From NCBI GenBank assembly GCA_027621485.1, contig JAQCBG010000013.1, positions 1-9,703 on the forward strand: 9,703 nucleotides of DNA, written 5' to 3'. The translations under genes and the position numbers were made by a program. The notes under the pieces were generated by a model. The model was not told the origin of the DNA, made no database searches, and saw only the letters and a program-made list of their open reading frames with translations. Source of the DNA: Pseudomonadota bacterium. Its GTDB lineage: Bacteria; Pseudomonadota; Alphaproteobacteria; Rickettsiales; Midichloriaceae. Of the stretch, positions 1 to 4,294 are shown piece by piece; position 1 is the stretch's first letter, and each line of letters starts with the position of its first letter.

Positions 1-420
1 TTTTCAAATTTAGATGTCGTAATTTTTAATGGCGGTCTTTTTAGACAAAATATCGCAAAAGGAGATGTTCGTCTTTCTGACGCATATAGCACAATTCCAT
101 TCAATAATACTCTTGTTATGTTAAATGTAACTGGTAGAGAACTTAGGGAGATTATAGAGCATGGGAAAAATATTGCGTATGCTAAATCTTCTTGTCAATT
201 CTATGGTATTGAATTTGATATACAGAAGAATATTCAAAATAACAGTATAAGATTATTAAATGGTAAAGAGCTTCAGGATAATGAGAAATATAGAATTGGA
301 GTTAGTAGCTTCATGCTGCCAAATGGGGATGGTTATCCGCTATATAATGCCACCGAAATACTTGATACGCAAATTACTTTAAGGGACCTTTTAATTGAGG
401 CTATAAAACAGAAAAATTAG
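1..420 (+). CDS. 5'-nucleotidase / UshA-family hydrolase, C-terminal part (5' end outside window)
   Basis: The reading frame is open from base 1 and ends with TAG at 418-420, so 139 codons of a longer gene are visible. They match the C-terminal substrate-binding domain of the 5'-nucleotidase/UDP-sugar hydrolase family. Visible hallmarks are NGGLFR at window residues 10-15 (family N-G/A-GG-x-R), the stretch around IPFNNTLVMLNVTGREL (PFxNxLv.l.vtG.eL), and PNGDGYP at residues 107-113, which takes the place of the usual GGDGYP loop next to a conserved Phe (104). In the family this domain holds the base and phosphate of the nucleotide, while an N-terminal metallophosphoesterase domain, not in view, does the catalysis. 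The proteins are usually exported to the periplasm; the signal peptide would lie upstream. The first ATG in view (118) is internal, since homology continues ahead of it. The exact substrate cannot be told from this part. Confidence 0.85.
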   Translation, partial: FSNLDVVIFNGGLFRQNIAKGDVRLSDAYSTIPFNNTLVMLNVTGRELREIIEHGKNIAYAKSSCQFYGIEFDIQKNIQNNSIRLLNGKELQDNEKYRIGVSSFMLPNGDGYPLYNATEILDTQITLRDLLIEAIKQKN

Positions 421-434
421 AACGGGAAAGAGGG

Positions 435-543
435 TTATGCATGTTGGTGCAGTATTTATAATTCAGTTTTTAAGTCAATGAGTATGGGGGCGTTTTTGCA
501 AGGTACTTATTATATTTACTGCTAAGAAATGGCGCATGCATAA
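435..543. repeat. nested inverted-repeat element upstream of atpB
   Basis: Two pairs of complementary arms are nested in this gene-free stretch. The outer arms are TTATGCATG (435-443) and CATGCATAA (535-543), a perfect 9-bp match. The inner arms are GCAGTATTTATAAT (449-462) and ATTATATTTACTGC (509-522), which pair at 12 of 14 positions with a central 2x2 mismatch. A further short pairing (480-484 with 504-508, one G-U) closes the apex. It starts 15 bases after the nucleotidase stop and ends just before the -35 box at 544. It could be a structured RNA, the 3' end of the upstream transcript, or a palindromic repeat family member. There is no U-run, so it is not a classic terminator. Confidence 0.5.
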
Positions 544-572
544 TTGTATAAAGATTTATTTCGGAGTATAAT
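544..572 (+). promoter_or_regulatory. sigma70-type promoter for atpB
   Basis: TTGTAT at 544-549 (-35), a 17-bp spacer, and a perfect TATAAT at 567-572 (-10). Transcription would begin near 579 and give a leader of about 70 nt before atpB. It is the best-spaced promoter in the 421-648 gap and lies on the correct strand. Promoter-like hexamers are common in AT-rich DNA, so the spacing and location carry the call. Confidence 0.5.
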
Positions 573-636
573 GACTGCGCTTCTCTAAGCTGTAAAATAT
601 ATTGAAATGTATTTTGGAATTTAAACAAAGAGTATC

Positions 637-650
637 TTGCGCTTGTATAT
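637..650 (+). repeat. 14-bp direct repeat, copy 1
   Basis: TTGCGCTTGTATAT here recurs exactly at 1508-1521. This copy runs into the first two bases of the atpB ATG. Copy 2 contains the -35 box of the atpE promoter. Both sit at gene fronts of the same atp cluster. An exact 14-mer pair can arise by chance in 10 kb of AT-rich DNA, so its function is uncertain. Confidence 0.4.
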
Positions 651-1464
651 GAACGACCCCTTAAAGCAGTTTGCAATTAAAAAACTAATCGAAATAGACT
701 TTTTAGGTTTTGATATTTCTTTTACCAACTCCTCCTTTGCAATGCTTATTGTGTGTATTTTTATATCAATGATGCTTCATGTTGCAACAAGAAAATGCTC
801 TATTGGATTAAATCGCACAACTCCAAAGGGCTTAGAAAATAATCTTTCTGTGGATGAAGTGTTATTCATTGGAGAAAAAGAATTACAATTACTAAGTTCT
901 CAAAGCAATGTATCAATTATTGTGGATTCGCTGTATCGCAAAATGCATTCCTTAATAATAAATATATCTGGTAAAAAATCAGCTATTTTTGCACCTTTAA
1001 TATTTACTATCTTTCTCTTTATTTTTGGTAGTAATATGCTTGGTGATGTACCTTATAGTTTTGCTGTGACAAGTCATATATCTATAACTTTTTCTATTGC
1101 TATTATTGTTTTTGCTTTAATAACGATCACTGGTATTGTGAAGCATAGATTAAAGTTTTTTAAGCTCTTTATGCCTAAAAATATTCCTGTAATATTAATG
1201 CCGCTAATGTTGATAGTTGAATTATTTGTATATTTAATGAGGCCAGTTAGTCTTTCTGTTAGACTTGCTGCAAATATAACCGCAGGTCATATAGTAATGA
1301 AAATTTTGGCCGGATTCACAATGTTAGCTGGATTATTTTTTGCTCTGCCTTTTATGCTTTTGGTATCTATTACTGGGCTTGAAATATTTATTTCAATACT
1401 TCAAGCATATATATTTACCGTTCTGACATGCGTGTATTTAAGCGAAGTATTATATTTGCACTAA
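649..1464 (+). CDS. atpB: ATP synthase F0 subunit a
   Basis: Subunit a of the proton-translocating F0 sector, an inner-membrane protein that forms the two half-channels beside the c-ring. The 271-residue protein opens with NDPLKQFAIKKL and FDISFTNSSF, as in rickettsial homologues. The essential arginine is Arg205 in RPVSLSVRLAANITAGH (residues 198-214), followed by His214, and Gln252 lies in LQAYIF in the last helices. The ATG at 649 is preferred because the homology starts there; an in-frame TTG at 637 (12 bases upstream) has a weak AAAGAG ahead of it and cannot be excluded. No good Shine-Dalgarno precedes 649. Between helix 1 (about 29-46) and the conserved FAPLIF (114-119) there is a hydrophilic loop about 30 residues longer than I recall for rickettsial AtpB (about 242 aa). 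It heads the F0 cluster; no atpI lies upstream in this window. Confidence 0.97.
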   Translation: MNDPLKQFAIKKLIEIDFLGFDISFTNSSFAMLIVCIFISMMLHVATRKCSIGLNRTTPKGLENNLSVDEVLFIGEKELQLLSSQSNVSIIVDSLYRKMHSLIINISGKKSAIFAPLIFTIFLFIFGSNMLGDVPYSFAVTSHISITFSIAIIVFALITITGIVKHRLKFFKLFMPKNIPVILMPLMLIVELFVYLMRPVSLSVRLAANITAGHIVMKILAGFTMLAGLFFALPFMLLVSITGLEIFISILQAYIFTVLTCVYLSEVLYLH

Positions 1465-1494
1465 TTCATATAAAGAGATTGATAAGAATCTGCT

Positions 1495-1540
1495 GGAGGA
1501 TCTGTTTTTGCGCTTGTATATATTAGGCTTTATAATATAA
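1495..1540 (+). other. strong Shine-Dalgarno with a 10-codon ORF between atpB and atpE
   Basis: GGAGGA at 1495-1500 is followed after 7 bases by TTG (1508) and an ORF of ten codons, reading LRLYILGFII (M first if TTG is a start), closed by TAA at 1538-1540. This Shine-Dalgarno is stronger than those in front of atpB, atpE or atpF. The ORF begins in the 14-bp repeat and spans the proposed atpE promoter. It may be a leader peptide translated on the atpB read-through transcript, or chance. I would not call it a gene on this evidence alone. Confidence 0.25.
1508..1536 (+). promoter_or_regulatory. internal promoter for atpE-atpF
   Basis: TTGCGC at 1508-1513 (-35), a spacer of exactly 17 bp, and a perfect TATAAT at 1531-1536. 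Transcription would begin near 1543, about 38 nt before the atpE ATG. It lies in the 116-bp gap between atpB and atpE. Its -35 is part of copy 2 of the 14-bp repeat (1508-1521). An extra promoter here would raise c-subunit output relative to subunit a, which fits the many c copies per F0. Confidence 0.5.
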
Positions 1541-1580
1541 TCCGTAAGCGTGAGTTTAAAAGTATTAATAAGATTTAAAT

Positions 1581-1808
1581 ATGGAATTAGAGAGTTTAAA
1601 GTTTATTGGCGTTGGATTAATGGCAATTGCCATGCTTGGTTCTGCTATAAGCATAGGTACTATTTTTTCTTCGTTATTAAATGCCATTGCGCGTAATCCT
1701 TCTGCGGAAGATAAATTAGTAAAAAATGCATTTATAGGTGCGGGACTTGCTGAAGCTATGGGGCTTTTTGCATTTTTGATTGCTCTTTTATTATTATTTG
1801 TAATTTAA
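1581..1808 (+). CDS. atpE: ATP synthase F0 subunit c
   Basis: The proteolipid of the rotating c-ring, a 75-residue hairpin of two membrane helices. The polar loop is ARNPSAED (37-44), with Arg38-Asn39-Pro40 contacting F1. Helix 2 carries the proton-binding carboxylate Glu58 in [11 protein letters not shown] (53-63). The residues around it (A57, A59) suggest protons rather than sodium ions. Length and sequence fit rickettsial AtpE. The glycine-rich face of helix 1 is partly replaced: around [10 protein letters not shown] (17-26) only Gly20 and Gly26 remain. The ATG at 1581 has no clear Shine-Dalgarno. It is separated from atpB by 116 bp that include a promoter, and is followed by the b'-type gene after 29 bp. 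Confidence 0.97.
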   Translation: MELESLKFIGVGLMAIAMLGSAISIGTIFSSLLNAIARNPSAEDKLVKNAFIGAGLAEAMGLFAFLIALLLLFVI

Positions 1809-1837
1809 TTATTTGTAAATATAGAAATGGGTATCTA

Positions 1838-2326
1838 ATGCCTCAGCTAGATTTTACTTTTTTTATTTCTCAAATATTTTGGTTTCTGATTTCTTTTGGA
1901 GTATTATATTTATCGGTATATTTCTTTCTCATTATAAGAATGAGAAAGAAGCATCAATTTCAAGAAAAGATTATCGAGAGATCTATGCTTGCAACAAAGC
2001 AGTTACTTGAATCGCAGCTGGAGATTAAAGAAAATGTAAATCGTCATATTGAGTCTGCAATGCTTTTTGCTGATGAGTTAATTCTAAATGCGAAAAAAAA
2101 TGCAGCTTTATTCTTACAAGAATCAAATAAAAAAGTAGATTCAGATGCTTTTACATCTTTAAATAGCTTCTTATTAAATGATAATATTAATTCCTTATTA
2201 AGCGAATTAGAGGAGGAAAAAATAGATCAAATAGCGAGGCAGTTAATTGCTAATGTATATAGTTCTAATTTGAATATAGCTAAAGAATTTCCAGCTTCAT
2301 TGCTTGATCAGCAACTTGAGAGGTAA
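1838..2326 (+). CDS. atpF: ATP synthase F0 subunit b' (b-type peripheral stalk subunit)
   Basis: A peripheral-stalk subunit that ties F0 to F1 and resists rotation. It has one N-terminal membrane helix (about residues 7-33), a basic boundary (RMRKK, 34-38), then a long charged helical segment (about 36-100) suited to a coiled coil. At 162 residues the length is normal. The opening, MPQLDFTFFISQIFW followed by FGVLYL, resembles the alphaproteobacterial b' subunit (MPQFD..TF..Q..W..I.FGVLYL; also named atpX, atpG or atpF2) more than the b subunit. The C-terminal half is diverged, so b versus b' rests mainly on the first 25 residues. In most alphaproteobacteria the b gene follows b'; here the next gene is hemA on the other strand. 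The start ATG at 1838 has only a weak purine stretch upstream. The 68 bp between this stop and the hemA stop show no convincing terminator. Confidence 0.92.
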   Translation: MPQLDFTFFISQIFWFLISFGVLYLSVYFFLIIRMRKKHQFQEKIIERSMLATKQLLESQLEIKENVNRHIESAMLFADELILNAKKNAALFLQESNKKVDSDAFTSLNSFLLNDNINSLLSELEEEKIDQIARQLIANVYSSNLNIAKEFPASLLDQQLER

Positions 2327-2394
2327 AATAAAAAAAGATTGTAGAATTTATTGTATCCAGCTGTATCTCAATGCATATAATAAAAGAGAAGTGA

Positions 2395-3597
2395 TTATTG
2401 ATGTAAATTTTTAGACAGGGCAATGGAAAGATGCTCTATCATTTGATCTGTGTGATAAGGAGATAATGTAATTCTTAGCATCTCCTTTCCCCTTGGTACT
2501 GTTGGAAAATTAATGCATTGTATATATATTCCAGATTGCATGAGATTTTCTGCGATAGTTCTGGCTTTAAATGCATCTCCTATGATAATAGGTATTATGT
2601 GCGTACCTTCATCTTGAAAAATAATTGAGTATTCTCTTAAAGAGCGTTTTAAATTCTCTATGGTATTTTTGTACTGAAGGCGCAAATCATCAGCAGCATT
2701 TACAATCTCAAGACTAGAGATAGCTGCGGCAAGAACTCCAGGTGGTAGTGTAGTTGTAAATATAAAGCTTGGCGCAAAGCTGCGAACTGCATCTATTATA
2801 TTGGCATTGCCTGCAATATAGCCTCCTATGACTCCAAATGCCTTTGCAAACGTGCCTTGTATTATATTGATTCTATGATGGACGCCTTTTTCATTTGATA
2901 TTCCAGCGCCACCTTTTCCATATAAGCCAACAGAATGAACTTCATCTATGTATGTAAGTGCATTATATTTTTCGGCAAGATTGCATATTGTCTCAACATG
3001 AGCGATATCACCTGTCATAGAGTATACTGATTCAAAGACAATAATTTTTGGTAAATCTTTATCGTATTTCTTTAGTAACATCTCTAGATCTTCCATATCA
3101 TTATGACGGAAGATTTCTTTCGTCAATTTACTTTCTTTTATTCCATTAATAATAGATGCGTGATTGTTGCTATCTGAAAATACAATGCAATTTGGCATAA
3201 TTTTACCTAGTGCAGCAAGGGCGCCTTGATTTGCAACATATCCAGATGTGAAAATTAAAGCAGATTCTTTCTCGTGTAGCGTCGCAACTCTTTTTTCAAG
3301 TGCTGTAACGATGTCATTTGTGCCAGAAATATTTCGTGTGCCGCCACTACCTACTCCATATCTTTTAACGCAATTAATCATTGCATTAATTACCGTTGGA
3401 TGTTTGCTCATTCGCAAATAATCGTTGCTACACCAAATAACAACATCGCGTCCCAGAGCTGAGTTATGCGCTACTGGTAGAAAGCTGGGATAATGCGTTA
3501 GCTGATTAAAATATCTATAGTTACCCTGATCCTTTAGTAAGGATATCGCCTTATCAAATATTTTTGCATAAAAACTTCCTTGAATATCTATTGGCAC
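2395..3597 (-). CDS. hemA: 5-aminolevulinate synthase
   Basis: A PLP enzyme that condenses glycine with succinyl-CoA to 5-aminolevulinate, the committed step of haem synthesis in alphaproteobacteria; cytosolic. The 400-residue protein has the family landmarks in order: WCSNDYLRMSKHP (55-67), YGVGSGGTRNISG (80-92), FTSGYVANQGAL (116-127), His146 in NNHASII, the PLP-nitrogen aspartate Asp218 in IDEVHSVGLYG (217-227), and the PLP lysine Lys252 in GTFAKAFGVIGGY (248-260). The end has FPTVPRGKEMLRIT (364-377). It could be mistaken for AONS (BioF) or KBL, but the motifs and rickettsial likeness favour ALAS. The usual SMDGD reads SMTGD here (193-197). The only plausible start is GTG at 3597; AAAGG lies just 2 bases upstream, an unusually tight spacing. 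A promoter is not obvious; TTTACA at 3703-3698 is a weak candidate -35. It is convergent with the atp genes. Confidence 0.95.
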   Translation of the reverse strand: MPIDIQGSFYAKIFDKAISLLKDQGNYRYFNQLTHYPSFLPVAHNSALGRDVVIWCSNDYLRMSKHPTVINAMINCVKRYGVGSGGTRNISGTNDIVTALEKRVATLHEKESALIFTSGYVANQGALAALGKIMPNCIVFSDSNNHASIINGIKESKLTKEIFRHNDMEDLEMLLKKYDKDLPKIIVFESVYSMTGDIAHVETICNLAEKYNALTYIDEVHSVGLYGKGGAGISNEKGVHHRINIIQGTFAKAFGVIGGYIAGNANIIDAVRSFAPSFIFTTTLPPGVLAAAISSLEIVNAADDLRLQYKNTIENLKRSLREYSIIFQDEGTHIIPIIIGDAFKARTIAENLMQSGIYIQCINFPTVPRGKEMLRITLSPYHTDQMIEHLSIALSKNLHQ

Positions 3598-3627
3598 AGC
3601 CTTTATAACGCAATTAAAAGGGGATCC

Positions 3628-3676
3628 AAAAAAACATCGAGGTCTTCATTGAAAAGAAAAATTCAAAAGAAGACCT
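3628..3676 (-). terminator. terminator-like hairpin between the small membrane gene and hemA
   Basis: Perfect 8-bp arms, AGGTCTTC (3640-3647) and GAAGACCT (3669-3676), enclose a second 5-bp pairing, TTGAA (3649-3653) with TTCAA (3662-3666). Read on the minus strand the stem is followed by five bases and then seven U (complement of 3634-3628). This suits a Rho-independent terminator for the 4056-3733 gene, though the U-run is set back from the stem. If hemA is transcribed from upstream of 3676, the same hairpin would sit in its leader and could act as an attenuator. Confidence 0.45.
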
Positions 3677-3732
3677 TTATTTGATGTATAGTTTATATGT
3701 AAATGAAAAAATAGAAATCTCAGAAGATATTT

Positions 3733-4056
3733 CTAGCAAGATGTCTTTTCAATTTTTGACTTATCAGCAGTGATGCTTATTTTGCTTGTAACAAAAGACA
3801 CCACAGTCAGAATTACGGAATAAAAAACACAAGGATCAAAAATATCAATCTGGGTATTTTTATGCAGAAGGAATCCAGCAAGAATACCGACCGAACAAAA
3901 AGCAAGTGAAAAAACAGGAAGTAATTTCATTAAAGCATTTTTTCGGAGGAAAATCTTAAAGGTAAGGGCACATAACCAAAAAGATGCAATAAAAGCAGCT
4001 GGCAAATAATGCAATAATTGTATATAGGTTGTTTCGAACATGATAACAGCACTCAT
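3733..4056 (-). CDS. small membrane protein of unknown function
   Basis: I do not recognise this family. The 107-residue product is mostly hydrophobic, with three likely membrane helices at about 14-37, 44-65 and 75-91, a short basic linker after the first (KIFLRKN) and a hydrophilic, lysine-rich tail ending in Cys. There is no cleavable signal peptide that I can make out and no catalytic motif. The start is uncertain: ATG at 4056 is chosen; ATG at 4041 (102 residues, MFETTYIQ...) is an alternative with a GAG about 8 bases upstream, and a TTG at 4059 is less likely. A well-formed promoter lies upstream (4141-4112) and a terminator-like hairpin downstream, so it appears to be its own transcription unit, between hemA and the divergent alaS. 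These flanking signals are the main support that it is a real gene. Confidence 0.7.
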   Translation of the reverse strand: MSAVIMFETTYIQLLHYLPAAFIASFWLCALTFKIFLRKNALMKLLPVFSLAFCSVGILAGFLLHKNTQIDIFDPCVFYSVILTVVSFVTSKISITADKSKIEKTSC

Positions 4057-4092
4057 CAAAAAAAATTATACAGATTGATACATACAAAAAGA

Positions 4093-4109
4093 GTCAACAC
4101 TGGTCAACA
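4093..4109 (-). promoter_or_regulatory. tandem TGTTGAC heptamers, possible operator
   Basis: Read on the minus strand, TGTTGAC occurs at 4109-4103 and again at 4099-4093, separated by CAG. The 10-bp period puts both copies on the same face of the helix. They straddle the expected transcription start (near 4105) of the small membrane gene, a usual place for a repressor site. No regulator is known from this window; the function is inferred from geometry only. Confidence 0.3.
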
Positions 4110-4111
4110 TA

Positions 4112-4141
4112 ATTATATACAAAATGCTTTTTATTTGTAAA
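4112..4141 (-). promoter_or_regulatory. promoter for the small membrane protein gene
   Basis: On the minus strand, TTTACA at 4141-4136 (-35, 5 of 6 to consensus), an 18-bp spacer, and TATAAT at 4117-4112 (-10, perfect). The start would be near 4105, leaving a leader of about 50-65 nt depending on the start codon used. A second TATAAT at 4070-4065 lacks a well-placed -35 and would give an almost leaderless message. Confidence 0.5.
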
Positions 4142-4168
4142 GTCTGTTGAAAAAATAAATTAAAAGCA
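4125..4168. repeat. imperfect palindrome in the divergent alaS upstream region
   Basis: TGCTTTTTATTT (4125-4136) and AAATTAAAAGCA (4157-4168) pair at 11 of 12 positions around a 20-base loop. The left arm covers most of the spacer and the last base of the -35 of the minus-strand promoter. The arms are AT-rich, so a stable RNA stem is doubtful; it may matter as DNA. I saw no convincing promoter for alaS in 4169-4294, only partial matches such as GATAAT at 4208-4213. Confidence 0.3.
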
Positions 4169-4294
4169 AGAAGCAGGAGTATATATTTCTTTCAATAGTG
4201 ATTTTTTGATAATTTTTGCTGTATTGATTAGATGGTATTTTATTGCATTAATGAAATATTTTATTATTAACTGAGATTGAAGAATAGAGTATTT

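Noticed and set aside
421..636. tRNA, SRP RNA or other known RNA gene before atpB
   Set aside because: No cloverleaf, T-loop consensus or SRP apical-loop motif is visible; only the nested inverted repeat is supported.
470..676. Minus-strand ORF of 68 codons over the atpB upstream region
   Set aside because: It overlaps the atpB start and the proposed promoter, has no recognisable domain and no ribosome site; it looks like a chance frame.
2327..2394. Terminator between the convergent atpF and hemA genes
   Set aside because: I looked for complementary arms around the CAGCTG palindrome and the flanking AT tracts and found no stem worth calling.
4065..4097. TTGACT (4097-4092) with TATAAT (4070-4065) as a promoter for the small membrane gene
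   Set aside because: The spacer is 21 bp, too long; the TTTACA-N18-TATAAT pair upstream is better.
4277..4294. TTG at 4277 as the alaS start
   Set aside because: The six extra residues do not match the family N-terminus, and the ATG at 4295 starts the homology.
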